DNA of 64,000 bases from an uncultured Alphaproteobacteria bacterium (GTDB lineage: Bacteria > Pseudomonadota > Alphaproteobacteria > Micavibrionales > Micavibrionaceae): positions 124,001 to 188,000 of the forward strand of contig CALHAR010000002.1 in NCBI GenBank assembly GCA_937931645.1, written 5' to 3'. Shown here one piece after another: positions 26,892 through 35,616 of this stretch. The notes beneath the pieces were generated by a model, which did not search any database, was not told the DNA's origin, and worked only from the letters and a program-made list of their open reading frames with translations. Position 1 is the stretch's first letter. Each line of letters opens with the position of its first letter. The position numbers and the translations under genes were made by a program.

Positions 26892-28031
26892 TTACCCAAA
26901 AGTAGGTCCTCTTGCTATAACATGAGAAGGAGCTGTATTGGGTTGAGACGCAGAGTCATTGAATGCATCCGTCATTTGTCTTGCACCCCATTCACCCGCT
27001 ATGAATCCTGCTACTCCACCAATGAAACCACCGGCAGGAACTGTCGCCCATGCGAACGGTCCACCTAAGGCACCTATTGCCATACCTGCTTGAGCGCCAG
27101 CTAATCCAACAGCCGCACCACCAGCTAGAGCAACACCATCTTCTACGAGATGTTCGGTCTCTCCGTTTATAACATCTTCTGTCATGCCTGCGACTGCCAT
27201 TGGAACACGAGTGTAAGGTGTGAGAGTAGCTACTGCTTCAAATGTTTCAGGTAGTGTAGGTGCTTGCGCTTGTGATTGGTTTTCTGGTGTTGACGCAGAG
27301 GCTTCATCTGAATTTGTTAGTACAATTCCGCCTGCTACAGCACCCCCCATGATAGTAGTAACAGCTCTTAGTTTTCTGTTGCCACGACGTGGTTTATTTC
27401 TTTCAGATGAATCTTGATTACTTCTGTTGATAGATGGGTTGTCTCTTCCAGTTTGAGCATCTTGCATCACACTTCGACCATCAGGGGCACTGCCTGTGCT
27501 TCTTCCAGAACTACTGTTTCCACTACGCATTTTGTTTATTCCATATGCTGCCGCTCCTGTTGCTGCCACCCCAGTTGCGGCGACCCCTAGAGGGGTTATT
27601 CCTTGGTCTGGACCACCATCTAATGCATTAGGTATTAATGTTTCAGCAATATCAGATATGTTAACATTAGTTTTGTCGGATATAGCATCAGTTCTGGCTT
27701 TAATTCTATCGTTTATCGCTTCATTTTGTGTTTTTACCCAATCCATACCTGCTTGAAACCCTATAGCCGCAAACAATCCGTTCAATAACCCATAAAACTT
27801 ACTCCATGCAGCTTCACCAAGGTTTATATTGTCAAGGTTTGCATCAATGGCTTGTATATCACTGTAGCCAGACATGGCTCTGTTTCCAGTGTTTCTTAAA
27901 AAGCTGCCAAAGCCGCCACTTGTGAAATAGTCAAGTCCAATTGCTCCTGCTGCTATTCCTAAGAGCCCTTTTCCTGAGGCTAGTATCGTTGAGACTGCTC
28001 CTGCTTTTTTTCCTGCGTTACCGGCTGCCAT
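26892..28031 (-). CDS. Glycine-rich membrane-active-like protein of unknown function
   Basis: The 379-residue product has a Gly/Ala-rich N-terminal hydrophobic patch (about residues 18-36), a middle region with an Ala/Gly segment (TPLGVAATGVAATGAAAYG, about 147-165), a low-complexity Ser/Asn/Arg/Gln linker, another hydrophobic segment (about 221-240), and a long Gly-zipper hairpin near the C-terminus (about 298-352). Gly-zipper hairpins occur in pore-forming and membrane-inserting proteins. No signal peptide is evident. A strong AGAGGAG site precedes the ATG. No family is recognised. Confidence 0.65.
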   Translation of the reverse strand: MAAGNAGKKAGAVSTILASGKGLLGIAAGAIGLDYFTSGGFGSFLRNTGNRAMSGYSDIQAIDANLDNINLGEAAWSKFYGLLNGLFAAIGFQAGMDWVKTQNEAINDRIKARTDAISDKTNVNISDIAETLIPNALDGGPDQGITPLGVAATGVAATGAAAYGINKMRSGNSSSGRSTGSAPDGRSVMQDAQTGRDNPSINRSNQDSSERNKPRRGNRKLRAVTTIMGGAVAGGIVLTNSDEASASTPENQSQAQAPTLPETFEAVATLTPYTRVPMAVAGMTEDVINGETEHLVEDGVALAGGAAVGLAGAQAGMAIGALGGPFAWATVPAGGFIGGVAGFIAGEWGARQMTDAFNDSASQPNTAPSHVIARGPTFG

Positions 28032-28312
28032 CTTTTTCTCCTCTTTTTACTTTTTAAAACTCTTTTTCTTATGTCTTGTCTAAAGTATATCGAATCTGTT
28101 GTTTTTTTTGCAAATAAACTGTAATTATTTAATTAATTCAGTGGTTTATGTTGTTTTATCTGTTGTTCGTTCCCTGTTTTCTTTCTCAAAACCCTGTGTT
28201 TATGAGGGTGGTCTTGCCCTAATTATATGAAAACTAAATTAACAAGAGGTTAATGAAGCGGGTTTTGTGGGGTTTTTAGGGGCGTTTTCTCTGTATTGCT
28301 GTGTCGCTTTGT

Positions 28313-28362
28313 AGAGCCACCATGCCCGCAAGCGGGAGGGTGGGAGCCTTCCTCGCAATGAC
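28313..28362. repeat. Remnant arm of the GTCATTGCGA repeat with a hairpin
   Basis: The end AGCCTTCCTCGCAATGAC matches the right arm of copies 1 and 4. It is preceded by a hairpin in which CCACC...CCCGC pairs with GCGGG...GGTGG, in the same place as the nested hairpin of copy 1. No left arm is present. Confidence 0.65.
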
Positions 28363-28366
28363 GGAA

Positions 28367-28430
28367 CGCGTAGCGGGCTTGCCCGCCTGAGCGGGGTATA
28401 AAGCGTAGCGGGCTTGCCCGTATGTATGAG
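28367..28430 (+). repeat. Tandem pair of GTA-stem-TT-stem hairpin repeats
   Basis: The first copy (28367-28395) reads GCGTA, GCGGGC... wait-free form: GTA, GCGGGC, TT, GCCCGC, CTGAG, then CGG. The second (28403-28430) reads GTA, GCGGGC, TT, GCCCGT and a longer, degenerate ATGTATGAG end. Same framework as the prophage copies. The rest of the 28032-28503 gap shows only these repeats and AT-rich sequence. Confidence 0.7.
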
Positions 28431-28475
28431 GGCTTTAATAAAAAAGCGTCCTGCTGTTTACAGCTATGACGGCTA

Positions 28476-28500
28476 GTAATTCCTGCGTAGCAGGAGTTAC
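28476..28500 (-). terminator. Hairpin beyond the purH stop
   Basis: GTAATTCCTGC pairs with GCAGGAGTTAC around GTA, an 11-bp stem with one wobble, three bases beyond the purH stop. No T-run follows on the minus strand, so it may be a transcript-stabilising hairpin rather than a terminator. Confidence 0.4.
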
Positions 28501-28503
28501 GTA

Positions 28504-30126
28504 TTAATGCCAAAAGTGCCGCATGCCTGTGTAAACCATGGCCAAGCCACGCTCATTAGCGGCGGCAATGACTTCTTCATCACGGATAGAACCACCCGGT
28601 TGGATAATCGCGGTCACGCCCGCTTCGGCGGCGGCGATCATACCATCGGCGAAGGGGAAGAAGGCATCGGAGGCCACGACTGAGCCTTTGGTTAAGGGCT
28701 CGCTCAATCCTGCTTTTTCGGCGGCGTCTTGCGCCTTCATAGCGGCAATGCGTGAGGAATCAAGGCGGTTCATCTGACCCGCGCCAATACCGACGGTTGC
28801 GCCGTTTTTAGCGTAAATAATAGCGTTCGACTTCACATGCTTACACACTTTAAAGGCAAAGAGCAGATCATTGAGTTCTTCTTCTGTAGGTTCACGCTCA
28901 GTCACGGTTTTGAGGTCTTCTCTGGTGACGACACCAAAATCATTATCTTGAACAAGTAAGCCGCCAGCAACGCATTTCACCATGCGGCGTTTTTCATGGA
29001 TATCAGGCATAGCGCCCGTTGTTAAAACACGGACATTCTTCTTTTCTTTTAGGATATGCAGTGCGCTGGCTTCCACATCTGGCGCAATGATGACCTCGCT
29101 GAAGGTTGTGATAATCCGTTTGGCGACATCGGCGGTTAAGGTGCGGTTTAGGGCGATGATTCCGCCAAAAGCACTGACGGAGTCGCAAAGAAGGGCGCGC
29201 TCATAAGCGTCTAAAACATTATCCGCAACAGCAACGCCGCAAGGATTGGCGTGTTTTATAATGGCTACGGCAGGCTCGGAAAACTCAGATACTGTCTCAA
29301 AAGCGGCGTCTGTGTCATTGATATTATTGTAAGAAAGCTCTTTCCCCTGCACTTGTGTCGCCATTGTTACGCCGGGTCTATTAGAGTTGTCAGTTGTATA
29401 AAGGGCGGCGCTTTGATGTGGGTTCTCTCCATAACGAAGGGATTGTTTTAAGTTTCCAGAGAAGCTGATCCGATTGGGGAAAGCGTCTTTTTGCACTTGT
29501 TGACCAAACCAGCTGGATATATTGGAATCATAGGTGGCGGTCTTGGTATAGGCACAGGCGGCTAACTTCTGGCGGAGCTTATAAGTCGTTGCGCCATCGT
29601 GGGTGCTCATATCATCTAATATGCTTTGATAATCTTTAGGATCAGTCACAACGGTAACGAATTCGTGATTTTTTGCCGCAGAACGGATCATCGCTGGCCC
29701 GCCAATATCAATATTTTCGATACAGGTATCATAGTCGGCGCCGCTGGCAACGGTCTCACTGAACGGGTAAAGATTAACGACGACAAGGTCGATATCACCA
29801 ATATCATGTTCTTCTTGAGCTTGGACGTGGCTGTCATTATCACGGCGGGAAAGGATGCCGCCATGAATGGTTGGGTGGAGTGTTTTAACGCGGCCATTCA
29901 TCATTTCAGGGAAGCCTGTATGGTCGGATACGTCTTTAACGTCTAGGCCAGCGTCTTTGATGGCTTTTGATGTGCCGCCTGTAGACAGAATTTCAACGCC
30001 ATGGGCGGCCAGCTCTTTTGCAAATTCAACCAAGCCTTCTTTGTCGGAAACAGAAAGCAGGGCACGCTTGATCTTTACTTCACGGGGGTCACGAATAGTT
30101 TTTGGTTGTTGCGCAGGGTTTGACAT
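28504..30126 (-). CDS. purH: Bifunctional AICAR formyltransferase / IMP cyclohydrolase
   Basis: PurH performs the last two steps of IMP synthesis. The 540-residue product has the N-terminal cyclohydrolase (MGS-like) domain with [19 protein letters not shown] and [15 protein letters not shown], and the formyltransferase domain with [14 protein letters not shown] (Lys-His pair) and the C-terminal [23 protein letters not shown] region. The last residues RHFWH are typical of the family end. Length is slightly above the usual 525. Confidence 0.96.
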   Translation of the reverse strand: MSNPAQQPKTIRDPREVKIKRALLSVSDKEGLVEFAKELAAHGVEILSTGGTSKAIKDAGLDVKDVSDHTGFPEMMNGRVKTLHPTIHGGILSRRDNDSHVQAQEEHDIGDIDLVVVNLYPFSETVASGADYDTCIENIDIGGPAMIRSAAKNHEFVTVVTDPKDYQSILDDMSTHDGATTYKLRQKLAACAYTKTATYDSNISSWFGQQVQKDAFPNRISFSGNLKQSLRYGENPHQSAALYTTDNSNRPGVTMATQVQGKELSYNNINDTDAAFETVSEFSEPAVAIIKHANPCGVAVADNVLDAYERALLCDSVSAFGGIIALNRTLTADVAKRIITTFSEVIIAPDVEASALHILKEKKNVRVLTTGAMPDIHEKRRMVKCVAGGLLVQDNDFGVVTREDLKTVTEREPTEEELNDLLFAFKVCKHVKSNAIIYAKNGATVGIGAGQMNRLDSSRIAAMKAQDAAEKAGLSEPLTKGSVVASDAFFPFADGMIAAAEAGVTAIIQPGGSIRDEEVIAAANERGLAMVYTGMRHFWH

Positions 30127-30244
30127 AGCTGATCCATCTATATGTTGTTAAATTATAGATGGATTTATAGCCTATGTGGCGATGTAAGCAAGAGCTTATC
30201 AAGCAATATAAGAGAAAAATAGGGGAGAAGTCAGCGGAGGAATC

Positions 30245-30970
30245 TTAGATGTGCGTACTTCCTGCTATTGTGCTTTCTTGTTCTTCTTCAATGGCTTCTG
30301 GGCATTTCATAAGGAATTCGATACGGCCTTCGGCTTGTGACTTGATAGAGATATTGAAATCATAACTATCTGCCAAGACACTAATAGCAAAAGGATGGAC
30401 GAGGCGAGGGTCAAGATCTTCCAGTTCAATATTTTGATTGAGGGCATCTTCGACTTGGTCGCGGATGACCGCGCCTTCGCCTTCGGCAATGATAATGCTA
30501 TGGCCGGCTTCATCGCCCATTGTTGGGCGAACAGAAATATACCCCCCCTTTGGTAGGGATTCCATAGCCAGCATCATCGCACACATGAGCATCTTGCAAT
30601 AGCCAGGAGGTAGAGGTTTATTATTATCATTTGGCCCTAAGTTCCCGTAAGGGTCCCATGTTTGGCTGTGTTTTCCTTCACCTTTTATCAGCGCGCCAAA
30701 GACTTTCTGGACATCTTCGGGTTTTACGTTTGGATCACGTCCGCCTGCACCATAAGCCAGACGAAAAGCGGCGAGCTTGGAGGCGCTTTGCTCTGCACTA
30801 TAGGCAACAAGTTCTAACCCATCATCCATACCTTCAGTGCCCATTTCCTGCATTAGCTCAATCCCATTATTGATTGCGCCAACAGGGCTGATGATATCGT
30901 GGCAAATGCGTGAAGCGAGAAGCTCCATCACGGCGGCGATTTTTGTATTTTCTTGTTTATTGTTGCTCAT
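30245..30970 (-). CDS. chpT: ChpT-type histidine phosphotransferase
   Basis: ChpT passes phosphate from CckA to CtrA and CpdR, controlling the alphaproteobacterial cell cycle and flagellation. The 241-residue product starts with the DHp helix LLASRICHDIISPVGAINNG (about residues 17-36, phospho-His at 24), followed by a degenerate HATPase-like C-terminal domain without a full ATP-binding set, as in ChpT. The target regulator CtrA is encoded at 55102 in the same window. Confidence 0.88.
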   Translation of the reverse strand: MSNNKQENTKIAAVMELLASRICHDIISPVGAINNGIELMQEMGTEGMDDGLELVAYSAEQSASKLAAFRLAYGAGGRDPNVKPEDVQKVFGALIKGEGKHSQTWDPYGNLGPNDNNKPLPPGYCKMLMCAMMLAMESLPKGGYISVRPTMGDEAGHSIIIAEGEGAVIRDQVEDALNQNIELEDLDPRLVHPFAISVLADSYDFNISIKSQAEGRIEFLMKCPEAIEEEQESTIAGSTHI

Positions 30971-31041
30971 GGCTGTTACTCCTTTTTATTACAAAAAGAG
31001 TTTACCGCAGATAGACGTTGATGAACATATATTAAAAGAGA

Positions 31042-32454
31042 TTAAAACTTAAATTCAATCCCAACTTTAGCAACTTCAGCTTCGACCATCTTTTTAAGAT
31101 TGGCGAGGGCTTCTTCGCTATCGGCTTCAACGCGGCTGACCAACACATTTTGCGTGTTAGACGGGCGTAATAACCACCACCCTTCAGGCGTTGTAACGCG
31201 AACCCCATCAATATCATTGATTTGGAAGTTGTCTCCAGAATTATTGGAGGCTTGAGGTTTTAGGTTCTCGGCAATTTTTGGCACAAGGCTGAATTTGATA
31301 TCTTCATCAACTTCAATACGCACTTCTGGTGTATTAAATAATTGTGGTAGATGCGCGAATAAAGAAGAGAATGGTTTATCTGTTGCGGCTATGGAGTTCA
31401 TCAAACGGATAGAGCAATATAATGCATCATCAAAACCGTAATACCCATCTTTGAAGAAGATATGCCCACTAAGCTCGCCCGCAAGAGGGGAGTTTTCTTC
31501 TAGCATTTTAGCCTTCACCAAAGAATGACCTGTGTTCCACATGATGGCACGTCCGCCCATTTTCTCAATTTCATCAAACATGACTTGAGAGCATTTCACA
31601 TCACCAATGATTGCCGCACCGGGATTACGTGCCAGAACATCTTTCGCATAGATGGTCATTAAAGCATCACATCGTAAAATTGTGCCTTGCTCGTCGACAG
31701 TACCAATACGGTCACCATCGCCATCAAACGCAATACCAAGGTCAAATTTATTGTCTTTAACGGCTTTTATCAAATCAACTAAGTTTTCATCAACCGTTGG
31801 GTCGGGATGATGGTTTGGGAAGTCACTATCGATTTCATCATATAAAAGAATATGTTTCCCCGGTAGTTTTGCCACAAGGCGGCGTAAAATTTCGCCTGCC
31901 GCGCCATTTCCGTTATCCCATACAATATTGAGGGGGCGTGTGGCTGTTAAATCTTGTAAAAGACGGTCAACATAGTGGTCTTGAATATCGACTTTGGTGA
32001 GAGTACCTTCACCTTGTTCAAAATCACCTTTGGCAGAAATTTGTCCTAATTCTTGTACGGAGTCACCAAAGAAAGGCTTTGCCTGTAACGTCATTTTAAA
32101 ACCGTTATATTCAGACGGGTTATGTGACCCTGTAATCATGATACCACCATCGGCGTTACGATCTTTCACGGCAAAATAAAGCATGGGGGTCGGGCCTAGC
32201 CCCATATCTTCAACGTCAACGCCAGTGGAGAGGAGTCCTTTGATTAGGTTCTCTGCAAAAGCGGGTGAGCTTTCGCGACCATCATAAGCAACGCACACGC
32301 GTTTTTTTTCTTTTGGGTCGCCATCACGTTTAATGATTGTTCCAAACGCGCACCCAATAGCAAGGGCATCTGTTTCGTTTAACGTATCACCAACGATGCC
32401 ACGGATATCATATTCACGTAGAACGCTATCGTTAAATTTATGTGCTTTAGTCAT
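31042..32454 (-). CDS. Phosphomannomutase / phosphoglucomutase
   Basis: Interconverts hexose 1- and 6-phosphates for polysaccharide and LPS precursors. The 470-residue product has the alpha-D-phosphohexomutase features: phosphoserine loop MITGSHNPSEYNGFK, metal loop AFDGDGDRIG, and sugar-binding GELSGHIFFKD (about residues 315-325). This matches AlgC/ManB/PgmG-type bifunctional enzymes. It overlaps the galU stop by 8 bases, so the two are translationally coupled and supply UDP-glucose together. Confidence 0.9.
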   Translation of the reverse strand: MTKAHKFNDSVLREYDIRGIVGDTLNETDALAIGCAFGTIIKRDGDPKEKKRVCVAYDGRESSPAFAENLIKGLLSTGVDVEDMGLGPTPMLYFAVKDRNADGGIMITGSHNPSEYNGFKMTLQAKPFFGDSVQELGQISAKGDFEQGEGTLTKVDIQDHYVDRLLQDLTATRPLNIVWDNGNGAAGEILRRLVAKLPGKHILLYDEIDSDFPNHHPDPTVDENLVDLIKAVKDNKFDLGIAFDGDGDRIGTVDEQGTILRCDALMTIYAKDVLARNPGAAIIGDVKCSQVMFDEIEKMGGRAIMWNTGHSLVKAKMLEENSPLAGELSGHIFFKDGYYGFDDALYCSIRLMNSIAATDKPFSSLFAHLPQLFNTPEVRIEVDEDIKFSLVPKIAENLKPQASNNSGDNFQINDIDGVRVTTPEGWWLLRPSNTQNVLVSRVEADSEEALANLKKMVEAEVAKVGIEFKF

Positions 32455-33331
32455 TTGAGCTGTAATCCTTTATAATTTCTTTAACTTGCGCGCCAATTTT
32501 TTTATCAGCTAAGCCATATCCGATATTGGCCTCAATAAAGCCAAGGCGTGACCCACAGTCATAATGTTTACCATCAAATTTTAAGCCGTGGAAGGCTTGG
32601 CTGCCAATAAGTTTAGCCATAGAATCTGTGAGCTGAATTTCATTACCTGCGCCTGTTTCAAAGGCGGCTAAATAATCAAGGACTTCTGGTTGAAGGATAT
32701 AGCGACCTACGACAGATGTTGTAGAAGGCGCTTTGTCTGCATCAGGTTTTTCAACCAGTCCTTTTACTTCAATAATTTTACCGTCTTCTTTACCTATATC
32801 CACGATACCATATTTATTGGTTTCTTCGCGTGGGACATCTTTGACGGCAATAACATTGCCCCCTTTTTCGTTATAGGTTTCTACCATTTGTGATAAACAG
32901 CCAGTGTCATTTAAAACTAAATCATCGGGAAGAATAATCGCAAAAGGCTCGTCGCCAATTAATTTTCTGGCGCACCAAATAGCATGACCTAAACCCAGAG
33001 GCTTGGCTTGCCTTGTTGTAAAAAGCTTGCCTTCAGGCATTTCAGAATCACGTACTTTTTCAAGCATGTCATCTTTGCCGCGTGTTTTTAAAGTTTTCAT
33101 TAGCTCGGGCTGATAATCAAAATGCTCTTGCAGCATGTTTTTATGACGGCCAGTTACAAAGATGAATTCTTCAATCCCTGCATCGCGGGCCTCTTCATAG
33201 ACGTGTTGAATAAGCGGGCGGTCACCAATAGGTAGCATCTCTTTGGGCATAACCTTGGTTGCGGGAAGGAAGCGCGTGCCTAATCCTGCAACAGGAAAGA
33301 CGGCTTTACGTACGGGTTTGATATCATTCAT
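32447..33331 (-). CDS. galU: UTP-glucose-1-phosphate uridylyltransferase
   Basis: Makes UDP-glucose from UTP and glucose 1-phosphate. The 294-residue product has the nucleotidyltransferase signature PVAGLGTRFLPATKVMPKEML (about residues 13-33; 20-residue core), AIILPDDLVL and VEKPDAD. Length is typical. It is first in a two-gene operon with the hexomutase, and divergent from the aminopeptidase gene at 33434. Confidence 0.95.
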   Translation of the reverse strand: MNDIKPVRKAVFPVAGLGTRFLPATKVMPKEMLPIGDRPLIQHVYEEARDAGIEEFIFVTGRHKNMLQEHFDYQPELMKTLKTRGKDDMLEKVRDSEMPEGKLFTTRQAKPLGLGHAIWCARKLIGDEPFAIILPDDLVLNDTGCLSQMVETYNEKGGNVIAVKDVPREETNKYGIVDIGKEDGKIIEVKGLVEKPDADKAPSTTSVVGRYILQPEVLDYLAAFETGAGNEIQLTDSMAKLIGSQAFHGLKFDGKHYDCGSRLGFIEANIGYGLADKKIGAQVKEIIKDYSSND

Positions 33332-33433
33332 GTTTTTATCTTATTGTTGTGGGGCTTTTGTTATTTTTATTACGCTGTTATTCTATCGTCATGGCTTAAT
33401 GAGTTCCATCTAAATATGCAAGGAAAAAATAAT

Positions 33434-35161
33434 ATGACTAATCAAAGGAAGCTAAACGATATTAGGGATATTATGAAGGATAGCGGCCTTGGCGGCTTTA
33501 TTGTGCCGCGTACGGATGAGTATTTAGGTGAGTATGTCCCAGCCTGTGCGGAGCGTTTGGCATGGCTGACAGGGTTTACGGGGTCTGCTGGGGGTGCTGT
33601 TATATTGGAAGATAAGGCTGTCGTCATGAGTGATGGGCGCTATACCATTCAATTAGTCGACCAAGTTGATAGCACGTTATATGAGGTGGCAAACTCTCAA
33701 GAAAAACCTTTGGCGGTATGGTTGAAAGAGAATCTGCCTGATGGTTCAGTCATTGGTTATGACCCTAAGCTTCATACGGCTGATGAAATTTCAAGGATTG
33801 AAACACAAGGTGTAACCTTAAAAGCAGTTTCAGAAAACTTTGTTGATAGGGTTTGGCAAGATAAACCATCAAAGCCTTTAACAGCCGTGACGTTGTTTCC
33901 TGAAAAATATGCAGGGCGAGCGTCGCAAGATAAAATCGCAGATATTCAGGCGCAGTTAAAAGAGCAGGGCGCAGATGCAGTTTTGGTAACAATGTCAGAT
34001 TCAATCGCTTGGCTTTTGAATATTCGTGGGAATGATATTCCTTTTATTCCTGTTGCGTTGTCTTATGCGATTGTACCTGTCCAAGGAAAGGTTCAGTGGT
34101 TTATTAATCCTGACAAAGTCAAAGATATCACGCTCGATTATGTTGAACTGTTTAATGAAAGTGACGTGTCCGAGCAATTAAAAACATATCGTAAAGTTTG
34201 GGTCGATGAAAAACGAACGCCAATTTATTTCAAGAATATTTTGAAAGATAATAACGTTACTATTTTAAATAAAGAAGATCCTTGTTTGATGCCGCGCGCT
34301 TGTAAGACGGTGGCAGAGCAGGCGGCTATGAAGCAAGCCCATATTCGTGATGGGGTTGCGCTGGTGAAGTTTTTAAAATGGTTTGAGGAAGAGGCACCCA
34401 AGGGGGAATTGACGGAACTTTCTGTTGAGGAAAAGTTAGAAGGGTTTCGGGCGGTAGCGCCTGAGTTTAAAGAACCAAGTTTTACAACTATTGCGGGGTA
34501 TGGCGCGAATGGGGCGATTGTTCATTATCGTGCTACGCAGGCAACAAACAAAACGATAAAGTCGGGTAGCTTATTATTGTTGGATAGTGGCGCGCAATAT
34601 AGGGACGGTACAACAGACGTGACGCGAACGATTTTAATTGGTGATGTTGAGCCGCAAGTAAAAGAGAATAATACGCTGGTCTTCAAAGGGCATATTGGAT
34701 TGGCGAGGGCGGTTTTTAAAAAAGGAACGTTGGGTAAAGAGCTAGATAAACTCGCAAGATCGCCCCTGCAATCTAAAGGCCTAAATTATGCGCATGGAAC
34801 GGGTCATGGCGTTGGATGTTATCTGTCTGTGCATGAAGAGTCGGCAGGCATAAGTCCGCGCGGTGAACGCGGTGTTGAAGCCGGTATGATTATATCTAAC
34901 GAACCGGGTTATTACGAAGAAGGTGAATATGGGATTAGGATTGAGAGTTTGGTTTTAGCCAAAGAGGTTGATGATGCGACCTTGTGTTTTGAAACGATTA
35001 CATTGGCCCCGATTGATAAGAACTTGATTGTTATTGATATGCTTAACCAAGAAGAGATTTCTTGGCTCAACAATTATCACCAGCAGGTTTTTGAAACGTT
35101 ATCGCCTTTGTTAGATGAAGAGCATAAAAACTGGCTTAGAGAAGCAACGTCTGAGATGTAA
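33434..35161 (+). CDS. Aminopeptidase P family (Xaa-Pro aminopeptidase)
   Basis: Cleaves the first residue from peptides with proline in second place. The 575-residue product has two creatinase-type N-terminal domains and a C-terminal pita-bread domain with the dinuclear metal ligands: DSGAQYRDGTTDVTRT (two Asp), GTGHGVG (His), SNEPGYY (Glu) and GIRIESL (Glu). The ATG at 33434 is chosen for its AAGGA site and the typical domain start. The longer upstream form from 33344 lacks support. The size is that of the long (XPNPEP1-like) group. Confidence 0.92.
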   Translation: MTNQRKLNDIRDIMKDSGLGGFIVPRTDEYLGEYVPACAERLAWLTGFTGSAGGAVILEDKAVVMSDGRYTIQLVDQVDSTLYEVANSQEKPLAVWLKENLPDGSVIGYDPKLHTADEISRIETQGVTLKAVSENFVDRVWQDKPSKPLTAVTLFPEKYAGRASQDKIADIQAQLKEQGADAVLVTMSDSIAWLLNIRGNDIPFIPVALSYAIVPVQGKVQWFINPDKVKDITLDYVELFNESDVSEQLKTYRKVWVDEKRTPIYFKNILKDNNVTILNKEDPCLMPRACKTVAEQAAMKQAHIRDGVALVKFLKWFEEEAPKGELTELSVEEKLEGFRAVAPEFKEPSFTTIAGYGANGAIVHYRATQATNKTIKSGSLLLLDSGAQYRDGTTDVTRTILIGDVEPQVKENNTLVFKGHIGLARAVFKKGTLGKELDKLARSPLQSKGLNYAHGTGHGVGCYLSVHEESAGISPRGERGVEAGMIISNEPGYYEEGEYGIRIESLVLAKEVDDATLCFETITLAPIDKNLIVIDMLNQEEISWLNNYHQQVFETLSPLLDEEHKNWLREATSEM

Positions 35162-35178
35162 AAAAACAGATAATAAAA

Positions 35179-35207
35179 AACCGCGGCAATGAAGCGCGGT
35201 TAATTTT
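35179..35207 (+). terminator. Terminator between the aminopeptidase and rpsU genes
   Basis: AACCGCG (35179-35185) pairs with CGCGGTT (35195-35201), followed by AATTTTA; A-rich upstream sequence would give a T-run on the other strand. It could serve both convergent genes. Confidence 0.65.
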
Positions 35208-35299
35208 AGGTTAGGTGATTTATTTAAACTTATTAAATATAAAACTTCATATATTAAGTTTTTAATCAATCGGTAAGCTTAGAGCTGAACAATAGGAAA

Positions 35300-35500
35300 T
35301 TATCTTTCGCTATTTTTCTTGCGTGCTGCTTTGCGTGAACGACGAATATTTTCTTGTTTTTCACGTTTACGTTTCGCAGTCGGCTTTTCAAAGTCACGAC
35401 GTTCTTTCATCTCACGAAAGATTCCTTCACGTTGCATCTTCTTCTTAAGCACTCTTAGCGCTTGATCCACGTTATTGTCACGTACGGATACTGTTACCAA
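35300..35500 (-). CDS. rpsU: 30S ribosomal protein S21
   Basis: Component of the small ribosomal subunit platform. The 66-residue basic product has the S21 pattern: V.V.DN..D.ALR.LKKK.QREGI..E...R...EKP..KRKRE and a Lys/Arg-rich tail. Length and composition match. It is a lone gene convergent with the aminopeptidase. Confidence 0.96.
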   Translation of the reverse strand: MVTVSVRDNNVDQALRVLKKKMQREGIFREMKERRDFEKPTAKRKREKQENIRRSRKAARKKNSER

Positions 35501-35616
35501 TTAAAATCACCGCCTTTCGTTTGGCTTATGAGTTGTTTTTCGTTATAAATAACCTGCCTTTGGTACTCATTTGAGGGCAAAAGTGCAAGTAAAAATAAGG
35601 AATTAAGGTTAATTAT

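Noticed and set aside
26777-26902. Small rightward frame of about 41 codons before the gene end at 26892
   Set aside because: It runs through the strong bidirectional terminator and lacks a ribosome site.
28250-28513. Leftward open frame of 87 codons between the purH stop and AT-rich sequence
   Set aside because: It is composed of repeat arms and hairpins (28313-28430) and overlaps the purH end; reading frames through these palindromes arise by chance.
31032-31052. TTAA boxes near the pgm stop as a CtrA site
   Set aside because: They overlap the 3' end of a coding gene in an AT-rich region and do not lie upstream of a start; chance is likely.
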